64,000 nt of DNA from Eucommia ulmoides (taxonomy: Eukaryota > Streptophyta > Magnoliopsida > Garryales > Eucommiaceae): positions 43,903,429-43,967,428 of the forward strand of contig CM028328.1 of assembly GCA_016647705.1 (NCBI GenBank). Reading direction: 5' to 3'. This document shows, one piece after another, positions 47,929-61,548 of this stretch. Position 1 is the first letter of the stretch; the number at the start of each line of letters is the position of its first letter. A program made the position numbers and the translations under genes. A model generated the notes under the pieces. The model had not been told where the DNA came from and did not search any database. It was given only the letters and a program-made list of their open reading frames with translations.

Positions 47929-47940
47929 TATATTTATATA
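47929..47940 (-). promoter_or_regulatory. TATA box of lipid-transfer gene B
   Basis: It is the same minus-strand TATATAAATATA as in copy A, about 51 bases upstream of the start codon. Confidence 0.7.
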
Positions 47941-48189
47941 CCAATGGGAGACTTGCAAATAGTTCCCAAATAAATAAATTGTTCATAATTTCATGTGTAT
48001 TTGATTTAACTGGTCAAATAATAGTGAAATCAACAATCATAAATAATTCATTTATTTTATTTGAGCGTTGCGCTTTTAATTCTCTATTTTCGGAGAGCAT
48101 GTTAAGCGACGGTTTTATCTACTTTTCTACCATTTATAGTTAGGTTTTATTAAAATTAGTGTATGACCCATGTCTGAAGGCACGCTGTC

Positions 48190-49310
48190 AAAAACAATTG
48201 AGCCTAATTTAATAATTTGTCTTCAATTTAATTTATAAAAAATTTAATGTTTCAGTTTTATTACAAAATTTAATATCCATATATAAATGTAATGCTCATA
48301 ATTTTTATATATTATATTTTTGTTTTTATATTATTTTTTTAATATTTTAGTATTATTACAAAATTTAATGTTGATTTATTATTTCTATAATTTTCGTTAA
48401 TTTAATGTTCATAATTTTCATATATTATATTTTTTATCTTTTATTTAATTTAAATTTTGTCAATTTAATGGTTCAACATTGTTACTAAATTTAGTTTAAT
48501 TTATTTTCTATAAAATTAATTTCAATAGATTATGTATAGTACATTTCATCTTTTATAAGTTTGAGTATTATTCCTAAAATGAATTTTCATATATTATTTC
48601 TATAATTTTTATAAATTTAATGTCAATAATTTATATTGTGTATATTACATTTTTTTTTCTTTTATATCGTTTTTTAATTTAATTTCGTAAATTTAATATT
48701 TTAATATTATTACTAAATTTAATGTGCATATATTAATTCTATAATTTTGATGAATTTAATGTCCATATTTTTTATGTATTATATTTTCACTTTTATATTA
48801 TTTCTAATTTAACTTTCGTAAATGTAATATTTCCGGGTTGATTAAGTTTAATGTTCACATATTATTTCTATATTTTTATTTTTTTTTGTAAATTTAATGT
48901 CTATAATTCCCATATATTATACTTTCCCTTTTCTCTTATTTCTTTAATTTAATTTCCGTGTATTATATTTCTTCTTTTATATTATTTGCTTAATTTAATT
49001 TTCGTGTATTATATTTCTTCTTTTATATTATTTGCTTAATTTAATTTTCAATAAATCTAACGTTTCAGTATTGTTACTAAGTTTAATGTGTATATATTAT
49101 TTCTATGATTTCGGTAAATTTAATATCCATAATGTTTGTTTATTATACTTGCTCTTTTATATTATTTCTTTAGTTTAATTTTGTATAAATTTAATATTTC
49201 AATATTATTACTAAATTTAACGTGCATTTATTATTTTTATGATTTTCATTAATTTAATGTTTATAATTTCGACGTATTATATTTTCTTTTATATATTATT
49301 TTATTTAATG
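48190..49310. repeat. AT-rich degenerate tandem array (copy B)
   Basis: Counterpart of 1510-2600, with several unit-length indels, including an extra CTTCTTTTATATTATTTGCT unit near 48970-49040. It resumes at 49550-49635 and 50095-50290. Confidence 0.75.
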
Positions 49311-49639
49311 TCCCTTACTACACAACATTTTAGTTGTGGTTGCTTCCTTATTTCTTTAGCCTAGCATTGCGAATTAGAGAGGTTTTTTTTCTTTGAAAAA
49401 GGGCAGGCTTTGAACCCTATACTATACAAGGGGTTGGTCTCGATCTCGCTTGGTGGAAGGAGTAGAAGAGAATCTCAAGCGAAATGCTATTTATTAGGAA
49501 AGCCTGATAAGTGAGCATACAATGCCCAACGTCTTAAATATCTTGACTAATTTACATAAATTTAATGTTTTAATATAACTACTAAATTTAATGTCCATAT
49601 TTTATTTTTTATATTATTTTCTCTAATTTAACTGAGTGT

Positions 49640-50090
49640 ATGCTAACAAAAGAGAGTGTAGATGGTCAGACCCCCCGATTGGTATTTGTAGGCGTATGAG
49701 GACTTATCTAGGAAGTCCTCCCCGAATCTTAGCCTATCACCGCAATAGTGACGACAATCTCAGAATTAATTGATGAAGAGTCATTACTTAGGGAATGTAA
49801 CGACTATTTCCTTATTAAGTGGAGTTGTTACAACTGCTACCAAGTAGGAATAACCCTAGCACCATATCTTGGGGTAGTACCCTGGACGAGGGTGAAAGGT
49901 TGAAGTCTGAGAGGCCAATCCTCCCTAGCAGGGATGATGTTAAAGTCGATTGGTTCAGGGTGAAGTGCTACCCAAGATGGTGCTTATTACAAGCTAGGCA
50001 CGTTGGCCAGCCCATACCTTGTCGTAACTTCTCTTGCCTAGCACTTGCCTGTGGATACGTGTCAATGATTTAGTCCTCGCCTGATTTTCC
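49640..50090. other. GC-richer island 2 (copy B), unidentified
   Basis: Counterpart of 2867-3330. The 84-codon frame at 49819-50073 differs from copy A at eight residues, nearly all of the nucleotide changes being replacements, so a protein-coding role is unlikely. Confidence 0.5.
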
Positions 50091-52263
50091 CTTATCAAAT
50101 ATCATTATTAAATTTAGTGTGCATATATTATTTTTATAATTTCCTTCAATTTAATGTCCATAATTTTTTTATATTATATTTATTTCTATATTATTTCTTT
50201 AATTTAATTTTCATAAATTTAATATTTTAGGATTATTAGCAAATTTAATGTTCATATATTATTTCTATAATTTTTTCTATATAGAAAAAACATATTCTCT
50301 CTTCAATTATACAAAAATATATATTATATCTCCTCAATTATACAAAAATATATTTTTTCTGTATCTTATGTAGAAAAAACATATAAGATATATATTAATT
50401 TTTTAGATCAATTTGGATCGTTTTTTGTCTCTTGAGACATCAGATGACTGAAAAATATATCGAGGATTTATGTACGTCTTGTTTTAGTAAAAAATAAAAT
50501 AGTTTTCTTTTCATTATTTAATAAGATTAAAAATTAATATAAAATTAAAAATATAATTGAAAACATGGAGAAAAAAAATTAACAATACACATGTTCAGTA
50601 TTAGTTACATTGTGGATATTTTTAAAAAGAAAAAAAAATGAAATTAAAATTTAAATATATTTTACATTTACGGCATGGTTAGTTGAATAGAATCGGGGTA
50701 GAATGGAATCGTCATTCCGCCCTTAATTTTGATTCCGATGTTTGGTTGTCCAATGGTTGATTCGATTGGAATGAAAAAGTATGGAATGGAATTCCATAGC
50801 AAATGGGCTACAATCAAAACCAACCCAATAAAATCAAATTTCAAATTACTCAAAAACCCTTCATTAATTCCATTTTAGCCCAATCTAATTCCTTGCTCTG
50901 CCCGATACACAAAATGTCTTCATTTCAGATCAAACTTGAGCAGTCCATTCTCAATCGAATCTATTTTAGATCAAACTCGAGTAGCCCGATCTAATCCATT
51001 TCTTATCCAATCCATTTTATATCAAAATCAATCGGAATCCAATTAGCCTTGATCAATTATATGAACCCTAGCAGATTCGAAAACTCATTTATGCATATCT
51101 CAGTCATTCGCAGCCATTGCCTTCATTTCTTAGCTATGGCGACTCTCAGATCGGCCTGAAATTTTTTCCAATATATTTGTTGTAACGCTGCGACTCTCGG
51201 ATCAGCCATAGACATGTCTATAAATGTGTGTTTATGCATATTAATGATGAGTTCATGAACAAAAGTGTGCCATGACTGATTTGTTGGATATAATCAGATG
51301 CATTCATGTGTTTCTGAATGTTGTTTACTCATTTTTCATTTTGTTCGGCTATGATACTTTCGGTAATGAGCTTTCATTTCATTTTTTATGAGTTCATGTG
51401 TTTTTTAATGGGGCATTCATGTGTTTCTGAATTCTTTCTTAATGGATTGATTTAATGAATTCATGTGTCTTAGTATGATGATGTTTTTATGAGCTTATGT
51501 GTTTCGGTAATCGGCATTGATTTCATTTTTCATTCATGTGTTTTTGAATGGGGTATTAATAAATAATTTGTCCATTTCTTAATTTTCAAAAATAATATTT
51601 TCTTAAGAATAATAGATTGAACAAATCAAGTTTATGCACCGAATTGGTTCACCAAATTTGTTCATTTTATTCAGTGTTTTTAATCTGGTGTCTATATATA
51701 TGTACTCATTTTTCATTTTTCATTTACACATGTACATATATGTGTATATGTGGTTCCATATCAGCCAATGTTTTTAGTACTATTTACTTATTTTCATGAA
51801 CTCATCATACAATTTGGGTAAACACTATTTACTAATTTGTGCTGAACTAATTTGTGTTTCTAATTTGATTCATTTTGTTTGGTTACAGTTCGCTCATCAC
51901 TGTTTATTTTTTGCCAATGTTTTTTAGTACTGTTTACTCATTTTCATGAACTCATCATATAATTTTGGGTAAACACTTTTTACTAATTTTTGTTGAACTA
52001 ATTGGTGTTTATAACTTATGCCCATGTTTTATTTGTTTTGTTAATTTTGATATGCAGTAATGGTCAACAGAAATTTGGTAACTATATACATACATTGGTT
52101 ATGCACAATGCATATTTCTCATTAGTTTTTACAAATTATGGGTATTAATGTCATGCGAATACAATGATAAAATATGACATTATCATGATGAAGATATGTT
52201 ATTAATTTTCACAATAATAGAAAGAATTTGATGGAACATGTCTAGAAAAGTGATGATAATTGT

Positions 52264-53290
52264 ATGAGTTTACTTAAAATGGATCGACGTGCTTTTACCA
52301 TTTTATGTAGTAGACTTGTAGAAGTAGGTTTAAGATCGAGTAAACATTTATTAGTGGATGAACAAGTAACAATGTTTCCAGGAATTCTAGCTCATCACAT
52401 AAAGAACATAGTCATACAAAGGGACTTTAAAAGGTCTTCTGAGATAATTAGTAGGTATTTGCTTGGCGTGCTCCGTTCGGTAATACGATTGCAACAAGAA
52501 TTATTGAAAAAACTTGAGCTTGTACCTCAATCCTCTATGGATTAGAGACGGAAGTGGTTCAAGATATAATATTTATTTAATTATTGCTAAAATAACTTAT
52601 CTTTTTTTTTTTTATTAAAAATACTATTCAATAAATTTCACTTTATCTGTCCATAGAATTGTATGGGTGCTTTAGATGGGACATACATCAGGGTGAAAGT
52701 ACCTTTAGTAGATAGACCTAGATATCGCAATCAGAAGAGGGAAATTGCCACAAACATATTAGTTGTTTGCTCTCAAGATGAGCAATTTATATATGTTCTA
52801 CTGGGAGGGGAAGGATTTGTTGTTGATGGTAGAGTTCTTAAAGATACCTCGAGTAGGAGGAGTGGTTTGAGGGTCCCGAATGGTAAATTAGGCTAATAGA
52901 CAATACGTATGCAAACTAATTTTTAGCTTAATATTTTTATTTTACTCCATATAGATTGCTATTATCTTGTCGATGCTGGGTACACAAATTATGAAGGGTT
53001 TATTGCCCCATATCCTAGGCAACGTTATCATCTTAATGAGTGGAGAGAAGGACACCAACCACACACCCTAGAAGAGTTATTTAAGTTGAAACAATGCAAG
53101 TGCTAGGAATGTTATTGAGCGATGCTTTGGTTTTCTCAAAATGCGATGGGGAATACTTATAAGTCCTTCTTTCTATCCAATCAAGATCTAAAATCGAATA
53201 ATCATTGCATGTTTTTTGCTCTACAATTTTACTGCACAAGTTATGGTAGTAGATCCGATTGAGTATTTAATGAATCAATCTCAAGGATAA
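52264..53290 (+). pseudogene. Harbinger DDE transposase pseudogene (copy B)
   Basis: The three exons are as in copy A. Catalytic Asp residues lie in MGALDGTYIRV and VVDGRVL. The Glu lies in ARNVIERCFGFLKMRWG, which is unbroken here where copy A has a stop. Shared defects are TAG at 52543, the lost first donor and the frameshift before ARNVIE. It is closer to the ancestral sequence than copy A. Confidence 0.85.
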
Positions 53291-53723
53291 GGGCAAGGAC
53301 ATACAAAAGGTGAATCAACTCATCATCGAGACTTCTAATGAATGGAATACTTGGCGAACAAACCTTAATAAGGAAATGTATAATGAGTGGAGAGAAAGTA
53401 GACGAGTTGTTTAGGAATTGTTTTCAAGTTTTTGAGGTTGTAGTTCTATATTTTAAATACTAAACTATTTTCATTATGTCTTCAATCTAAAAAAGTTGGA
53501 TATTGCAATTGTTTTGGTTCATGTTCTAAATATTGAATATTTTCAATTTGTGTTTGATCTAAAAATGTTGGATATTGCATTCTTGTTGTGGTTCATGTTT
53601 TAGATATCAAACATTTTCATTTTGTCTTTAATCTAAAAATGTTGGGTATTGTATTCTTGTTGTGGTTCATGTTTTAAATATCAAATATTTTCATTTTATT
53701 TTAAATTTTTAATTTATATTAGG

Positions 53724-54618
53724 ATGTCGTCTTTGCCACAAGCTCAAGGTCCTGGTAGAAACAAGAGGAAGTTGACTCTTGAAAAAGATGATAACTTGTT
53801 GAGTGCTTACTTGGGTTGAATAACAGTGGATCTTTTCAAGCTAATAATGATTTCAAATCCGGTGCATTCACTGAGATAGAAGAAAAACTTCAGTCTAAGT
53901 TGCCTAGATGTGGTCTAAAGGAAAGACCACATATTTAATTAAGGATAAAGATGTTGAAAGCCAAGTTTGTTGTTGTATACAATTCATTGTCTGGGCAAAA
54001 AATACAAGTGGTTTCGACTAGGATCTTATTAAAAAGTATGTCATAACTGAAAAGGAAGTTTTGTATTTTATTGAAAAAGTAAGATGCCTATTATGTGGTA
54101 AATTTGTCATAAAACTATGTAAGTGAATTATATGAATTTATAAAATTGTGTGTTCAAAGAGATGCTGAAAAGGTTAGGGATGTGACATTTCCATTATAGA
54201 GCTTGAAAAAGATGGACCTCATGGATTTGGTAATTATGAAGGTTCACCATTTTTCTATTTCGACGAAGGTTCAGCTGAGTGTACTTCTAAATCGAAGAAG
54301 ATAAATATTTGATTTTCTGATGATGCATTTATAGATGGGATGGAAAGGGCAACCCAAGTTGTTGCTACACAAATGAAAAAGTCTACACATCTCTTGAGCC
54401 AAGATTTGGTATTTGATTTAATTGAGAAGCAAATGAAGATTAACGGGGAGCCAGAGAAGCTTGTTGGGCTTACAGTTCTTGATAAGCACAAAGTTGGTTA
54501 TATAATATAGCGTAGTGCTTTCACGACCAATCTTTTACTCTCCATTCGTGACACTATAAAGGAAGAATGCATATGGTCACTTTTAAATGGACACTCATGA
54601 TATGTTTTTCTTGGATGA
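53724..54618 (+). pseudogene. Harbinger Myb/SANT-like accessory protein, pseudogene (copy B)
   Basis: The N-terminus is in frame for 31 codons (MSSLPQAQGPGRNKRKLTLE) and stops at TGA 53817. Later parts include a segment missing from copy A (about 54315-54412, DAFIDGMERATQVVATQMKK) that leads into the conserved C-terminal helix region. Several further stops make it non-functional. Confidence 0.65.
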
Positions 54619-54989
54619 TTATTTAGTTCAGTAAATATTCATGCTTTTCTTTGGTTGAAATATTTTGGAGACAATATGAATATTGACTTGCTCAATTGTT
54701 ACGATTGAATGAATTTGTTTAGTATTTGAACTTAAAATAGTTGGGTTTTTTTCTTAATTTTTGTTTCATCTCTTTTATTTGTTTTATAAGTTTTTATGCA
54801 TGTTAAAAACTAGTAGTTGTGCATTATTTATCTATTTATTTGTTTGTTTAGTTTGAATTATAGTTTTTAGTTGATAATTTTTCTTATAAAAGTAGTAATT
54901 GTGGCAGTTGTCTATATTAAAAAATAGTAGATGTTGACTATTTTTCATATAGAATATTACAAATTTTTATAATTTTTTTTTTATGTAAT

Positions 54990-55025
<36 letters not shown>

Positions 55026-55118
55026 ATATAATAAAATTTCCATAATGCCTTTTTAGATTTCAATTTCAATATATATATATATATTCCATTCCATTCCATC
55101 CAACCAAATTAGCCGTTA

Positions 55119-57384
55119 GATATTTTTTATTAATTTTGCACGAAGTTCAAAGAAAAATCCGTTAATTTTTGTATGTATATTTATTTTTTATTTTTTTGTG
55201 TGGGTAAGCCTAAAACATGAGATACAATTTTAAAGATAATATAAAATGAAAAATGTTGAAGGAATTGCCCTATATTATATCACTTAAGTAAACAAGTAAT
55301 AATGGCTAGTTCTTAATTTTCAATTGTTATTTATTTTTCAAAATCAATAATTATACCGAAAAATATTATTTTAAAAAATAAACCAAAAATAGTGTCATTG
55401 ATTTAATATTATAAAATGTATGATAAAAAGAAAATATTGTCCGAAATTATGAACTTCTCCTTCCATCTGAAGAATATTGATAACCCCTTTGAATAATTAG
55501 TTTTTACTTCTAATTTTTTAAATAATTACATTTATCGAACACTCCCACCCCCACCCCTCCACACCTCTACCATGTTCCCCCACCCGACCACACTGGTTCT
55601 TCTCTCTCTCTCTCTCTCTCTCTCATCGTGATGGATCTATGCCAGCAAGCATAGATCTAGAGATAGAGAGCGAGAAAAAGAGAGAGTGAAGAAGAAAGAA
55701 AGAAAGAAAGAGGAAGACAGAAAGAAAGAAAGAAAGAAAGAGGAAGAAGAAGACGAAGAATAAAGAAGACGAAGATGAAAGAGGAAGAAGATGAAGAATT
55801 ATGTGCAGGGGTGGCCCTTGTTTCGACGGAGTGGGGAGTGGGGAAGTTGGTGTTTTTTTATAATTTGTTAAAAAAATGGTAATTTTTTTTTATTTTTAAA
55901 TAGGGATGTTGGTGTAAAAAGATAAAGATTATATATAAAATTAAAGGATATTTATCAATTTTATTTTTTAATTATTTTAAAATTTTAAAATGTAAAATTA
56001 TTGTTAGAATAAAAAAATTTACTAATTTTTAACTTATAGGGGAAGTAAATAGTGTTTGATCAAAATAATAACGAGATTGACCAGTATTTACCGAGTGACA
56101 AGTATGGTTTATGGTTTTAGACAAAATAACAGGACAGGTAAATGATAAATACTCATTTTAAACTGAATGCACTAACACCATGTTTAGTACACGGGATTTA
56201 GCAACACAATAGAATGGTCATGGGAATGACAAAAATATGAGATTAATCAATCCCAAGATAAATTTGGTATTGGTTAATTCTAATTATATAAGATTTGGTT
56301 TTATTCCTTAATCGACCAAAAAATACGACCACGCACTAACAATGGTAATAAAAATTAATTAAATTACTATTTTACACTTTGAAAATTTAAATAAATTACT
56401 ATTTTGGCCTTTGAATTTCTAACACATATATCCCTTATTTTTTGTGAACTTTTTCACACTTTCTTCCCCCCTCATTCTTCCTCCTTACACCATTTTTTCC
56501 AGAGAAAATTCGGTTTCGCCACCTGTGCTAATTGTCGGTGCCAAATTTTCTCCATTCTTTCTCTCTCTCTCTCTCTCTCTAACTGACGACCAACCCTATC
56601 GGTATCCCCACCCCCACCTCCTTGTCCACACCCTCGTTCTTCTTCTTCTTCTTCTTCTTCTCATCTCTCTTTCTCTTTCTCTCCCTCTTTGTACACACAC
56701 ACATGCCTCTTATGTAAAACTTCATTTGATTTATGCTAGAATATTCTCAATTTAGATTTTTTTTTTTTTTTTTTTTTTCAAGGTGAGACCTTACTGTATA
56801 TAACTATATATGCATTCAATTCCTAATTTATTCTCAGTCCATTCCATTCCAATGTACCAGAAGTAGCCTAACTATTTATTCAATACAACACTTTTGATAA
56901 AAAATAATATAATCACTTTGTATTAAGTGTCACTTAAAAATGAGTCAACCTTTTAAGTAATGTACACATCATTTATCATTTAACACTGAACAATATAAAT
57001 TAATAATACGAATAAGACTAAATTATAATCATGATAAACATATAGAAAAAAAACAAAAAAAACTTAAAATACAATTATAGAGAAAGAACATATTATCGAG
57101 GAAAAAATACAAAGAAAAAATTGAGTAAATGATTTTTAAGATGTCAAGTAAAAAGAAACTTTAAAAGTTAAAATAAAAAATTAAAGATACAAACTTATGC
57201 AAAATGGAAATATTTAAAAATAAATTATTTAATAATCTCAACACTTAATAAGTTCTGTAATTAAATTTAAGAATTTTAAATACAATAATTATTAATTTTC
57301 AATACTTCATTCTAAGTTTTATTAATTAAGTTTTTTTATTTCGTGTGCCTTTTTTTTAAAAAATAAAGACCGAACTGAAAGTAA
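55119..57384. other. Intergenic counterpart of 8227-10461
   Basis: No gene is seen. It contains CT/GA tracts, a CTT run at 56638-56660, and at 56836-56875 a CCATTCCATTCCAATG end lacking from copy A. Several small indels separate the copies. Confidence 0.6.
55634..55657. repeat. Short hairpin between CT and GA tracts
   Basis: GATCTATGC, a 6-base loop, then GCATAGATC form a perfect 9-bp stem. The left side is preceded by (CT)n (55600-55624) and the right side followed by a GA-rich tract (55660-55800), so the stem could extend. Copy A has the same hairpin with one mismatch near 8744. Confidence 0.6.
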
Positions 57385-57965
57385 GGGCATGTTTGATAAA
57401 AAAAAAAAAAAGTGTTTAAAACTGATTATATTAAGTATTTAATTAATTAAGTTTGTTTGATAAATGCAATTAATATCACTTAATTAATTAAGTTAATTTA
57501 AAAATTAAATCAAAATGTGAGTAAAAAATTAAGGCAAGGCTCTTCACTTATTTCATTTTGGTTAATGCACTCTATTATTTTTCATTTAAAAAAATATATA
57601 TTTTTTGACTGTTTTACCATTGATCCCCTATATGGGTTTAATTAGGGTTATGTTTACTGAGAATTTGATACTAATTAATTTTTACTTTTAATTTTAATAT
57701 AATTTAAAAAAAAAAATAAAAATGGCACCCTGATTTTATTATTTTGGTCTTAATTTTTTTTTCCCCACATTATCTTGATTCAAATGTATTTATGTAAATT
57801 AAACAATTTTTAGCATATAAATTTTTTACTTATAAAAAAAAAAAAAAATTCAGCACTTAAATTTTTAGCATAACTTTATCAAATAATCTTCTGATATTTT
57901 CAGCACTTAAAACTAAATATTTAAATTTTTAGCATTTAATTTTTAAATGGTTATCAAACATGAAC
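57385..57965. mobile_element. hAT-like MITE (copy B)
   Basis: The left end is GGGCATGTTTGATAA. The right end TTATCAAACATGAAC is mutated from ATGGCC. The interior matches 10462-11095 with a few deletions. Confidence 0.6.
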
Positions 57966-58204
57966 TAAGATTCAACGTTAATTGGGAGTTGAGAGTTATT
58001 ATTAATTAAAACATGATGTAATTTATTTATTTTTTAATTCAAAGGCAAATTTGAAAAACATAATTGGATCGGGACTATTTTTCCAGTGCAATTTACCCAA
58101 CTCTTAAACGAATATGATAGGCTGGATATTTTCTCCTCTTTGATCGTGGGCAGTAGCTATCGAAGACTCGGAAATTTGGAGTCTAAGTGGTAGCATTATG
58201 ATAG

Positions 58205-59060
58205 TGGTCACTACAATAAATAGTTATTATCACTATCCCCCAAACATTACTATTGACACCATAATAAATATTTACTATTATCATCACTATTATCACAACA
58301 AATATTTATTATCATCACCGCCACCACTATAACAAATATTTATTATCACCACTTCCACCACAACATCAAATATTTTACTATTATTACATTCACCATTACA
58401 ATAAATATTCGTTATCACCACTATCACGTCACATCATTATTCACTATTACCGGTACCAACACAACAAATACTCACCACGACCGCCTCAACATGCAAATAT
58501 GTGTTATCACCACCATCACCACTACAATAAACATTCATATTATCGTTGTCACTACAACAAATATTAACTATTACCATTATTAGCATCACAATAAATATTT
58601 GTTATTACCACCACCACAATAAAATTTTGATATTACTATCACCGCCATCACCATAACAAATAATCATAAAATCAAGCAAATATCAAATTATACAATTAAA
58701 AACATCAAAATATAGAAAATTTTATTTTTTAATATAAACAAAAAACCTGAAAATTTAAATATTTAAAAAAACATGAAGGAAAAGAAAAACAAATAAAAAA
58801 ATAGATCTAAAGAAAAAAAGGCCGTCGTTGAAAAATGTTTGACCGGCCAAATCTGGCGAGAAGCGACCTCGTCGGCCAGATCTTGAACAGATTTGGCCGG
58901 TGATGGCCAGATTTGGGTGGCGACATCCCATGACTGTCAGTTATTAGCCAGACGATGGCCAGATCTAGCTACAACGACTAGATCTGTTTAAGTCGGCGCT
59001 CAGATCTGGCTGCGACAACCAGATCTTGGTCGTCGTCGGCCTGATTCAAAATCTTACCAT
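58205..59060. repeat. Triplet-rich array and CCAGATCTGG cluster (copy B)
   Basis: Counterparts of 11318-11750 (here 58205-58660) and 11920-12145 (here 58830-59060). No coding role is seen. Confidence 0.65.
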
Positions 59061-59098
59061 CGTTGGGTAGTTCTTGGTGTACGCTAATTGGACGACAA

Positions 59099-59134
<36 letters not shown>

Positions 59135-59439
59135 GTCATTGGGAGAAGGATAGCGATGCTATTGGTGGAAGCGTTGGTGGCCGAAGCTGTAGGAGGAGGT
59201 GGTGGTCTTCCACGAAAAAGATTTCTTCATGTTGCTGCTCTAAAGAGAGATACGGACGAGAGTAAAAAGAGTGAGAGATACGAACGAGAGTAAAAAAGAG
59301 TGAGAGAAAGCATACATGTTTTGGGTACAATTTGGTATGGTTAATCATTTTTTTAATATTTTTTAGAGGCTAATTTTGGTAGTTCGTTTCTATATGATAT
59401 ATTTTTATTTTTTTTCATTTAAATTCAATTCCTAAAATT

Positions 59440-60005
59440 GGGGGTTAAGACTTTAAACATGAAATACCCCTGTCGTTATTATAATACCTAAGAGTGTGTT
59501 ATTATAATACCTAAGAGGTCCCTTATCTTTTCAATTTAGTTACTTAAGATATCCTCTATCACATTTATTGACAAAAATACCCTTACAACATAATATTTTT
59601 TGTTACTTATTTCATATTTTCTATTTTCTACTGTTTATATATCTTTCTTCTTTTTTTCCCATTGTTTTAAATTTTACTATGCATTTTTAATTTCTTTTTT
59701 TTTTTTGTTTTTATTTTGTGTAAATAAAAACATCAAAAATAAAAATTTTGAAAATAAAACAAATTAAAAAACAGGCTTTGATTTTTAAAAAAAATAATAA
59801 AAATATGGAACATAAGAAAAAAATAGAAGGCAAAAAAAAAAATGAAAAGAAAAGAAAGAGTGAAGAACAAAAATAGAAAAAAAAAATTATAATGGTATTT
59901 TTGTCAATAAAATGTGATAAGGGGTATATCAAGTATTATGAAAACTATAGGAGATGACCTTATTATTTGTCGAAATGACAGACGGTGTCTAAGGTATAAA
60001 CTTTA
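59440..60005. mobile_element. Foldback MITE (copy B)
   Basis: Counterpart of 12496-13068 with the same imperfect inverted ends. The left arm holds a short tandem duplication of TTATTATAATACCTAAGAG near 59477-59517, absent from copy A. Confidence 0.55.
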
Positions 60006-60883
60006 ATGAATAATTATATCTTGTTGCCCAGATATATGTCCAAAGGTCGTTAGACACAAAATGTCATCGACCTTTTAGTTTGTTGTCATTCCATATAACA
60101 CATATCACTTGCTTTAAATTTAGGAGCAAGCTACAATATATTTGTGGTTTTGGCTGTATAGCATACAACCAAAACCCGAACTATTGGGTTGACTAAGATT
60201 CAATCTCGGCCCTCCATTTTCCCAAAAGTTAAAACCACCCTCAAAATCCCAACAGCACCTTACAAAAAAAAGAGAAAAATAATTATCGGTAGCTTACCTT
60301 CTCTAGCTGGTTAGCCTATTTTGCACTTCTTTAATGCACTATTCTCTCATCTTCTCAACTACTCTTTGCTCTCTCTCTCCCTCTCTCTCTCTCTCGGTAT
60401 GGTGGTGGCTTCTGTAAGTCCAGGGTTCTTACTCTCAATCTTTGTCCCCGTGGTCTAGTGTTTTTGTTGTCAAGAACATCCTCATCTCTCGAGAAGAACA
60501 TCAGGTTTGTTTTTCTATTTTCCCCTCTCGCTTTGTCTTTGTCTATGGTTTGAAAACCCCATATTTATAAATCGATGGATTATGTTTTTCTATTTTATAT
60601 TGAATTTCGTTCGATATTGTTATTCTATTTTTTATTTCGAAATTGATTTCTAAACCGAATTGGGACACCGATGGTTGTCTCTTTCTTTCTCTCCCTTTCG
60701 CTTTACTAATTTCATAGACTACTAATGTTTAAATAATGTAATATAGTTTGTTAGTTCATAGTATGTGGTTTTGAATATTTGCCTATTTAGGTTTCTTGTT
60801 TCATTCATTATTTTGTGATATTCGTGAAGTGAAGTAGTTTTAATTTGTTGAAAAAAAAAATCTTTTTGATTAAAGTAAAGGAG

Positions 60884-61277
60884 ATGGACAATAAGAAAAT
60901 AAAGAAAAGAGGATTGAAGCTCAAACTTAATGTACCAAATTTATATATGCAAGTATTTCTTTGGAAATTAATTGTTGTGTTTGTATTTATTTTATTTAGA
61001 CATGTGTCTACTGCTTGTTGAGGTCTCGTTAATATTGTAGTGCTGACGTTGATTCTAATGTCGACAAACATGCATCAGAGGAGGAAGCGAAAGTCGTAAA
61101 GGGTACAAGGTAAGTATTTTTCTTAAAAGCAATCAATGCGTTTGTATTTATTTTGACATGCATCTACTACTTGTTGATCTCTTTGTAATATTATAGTGTT
61201 GATCGCAATGTCGACAAATGTGCTCCGGATGAGGAAGCGAAAGTCCCCGGTGATGGGGCAACAACAAAGGGTACAAG
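60884..61277 (+). pseudogene. 5' exons of the Ulp1-like gene (copy B)
   Basis: Exons equivalent to those of copy A: 60884 onward (MDNKKIKKRGLKLKLN), 61041-61109 and 61197-61277. The last has a canonical donor (AAG/GTAGGT), whereas copy A reads GTCGGT. The gene then enters the solo LTR (from 61350) and the newer element (from 61549). Any remaining exons would lie beyond the window. The first exon again fails to join the next in phase, so the model for the start is uncertain. Confidence 0.6.
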
Positions 61278-61349
61278 GTAGGTAGTTATGTTAAAATTGA
61301 CCAACGCGTTTGTCCAGTATTTTGATATGTGTCTACTACTATTTGAGAT

Positions 61350-61548
61350 TGTTGGCCAAGAGATTGATCCAAGAGGGGGGGTGAATTGGATCTATAATTT
61401 ATTTATTTTTCACAAAATCTCAAATCAAATTTGTTATTTCTTGTAATTGTGTGTGCAGCGGAATAATCAATGAAATCAAAATAATCAGATTAAATAGTAA
61501 GGGATAGAGAAAATCAAACCACAACGCACAAGAGATTTATAGTAGTTT
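61350..61548 (-). mobile_element. Solo LTR of SIRE-like element, truncated view (copy B)
   Basis: It starts TGTTGGCC at the same intron position as 14410 in copy A and matches for 200 bases. A new element is inserted at 61549. Confidence 0.75.

Larger units (their letters stand above)
50672..55115 (+). mobile_element. PIF/Harbinger transposon, decayed (copy B)
   Basis: The ends are cleaner than in copy A: CGGCATGG at the left and, on the opposite strand, CGGCTAATTTGG at the right, flanked by TTA at 50669-50671 and 55116-55118. It holds the transposase remains (52264-53290) followed by the Myb-like remains (53724-54618), both on the plus strand. Confidence 0.85.
46699..61548 (+). repeat. Segmental duplication, copy B
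   Basis: It is collinear with 1-14625 (see copy A). It ends here because a different LTR element begins at 61549 inside the shared solo LTR. Confidence 0.95.
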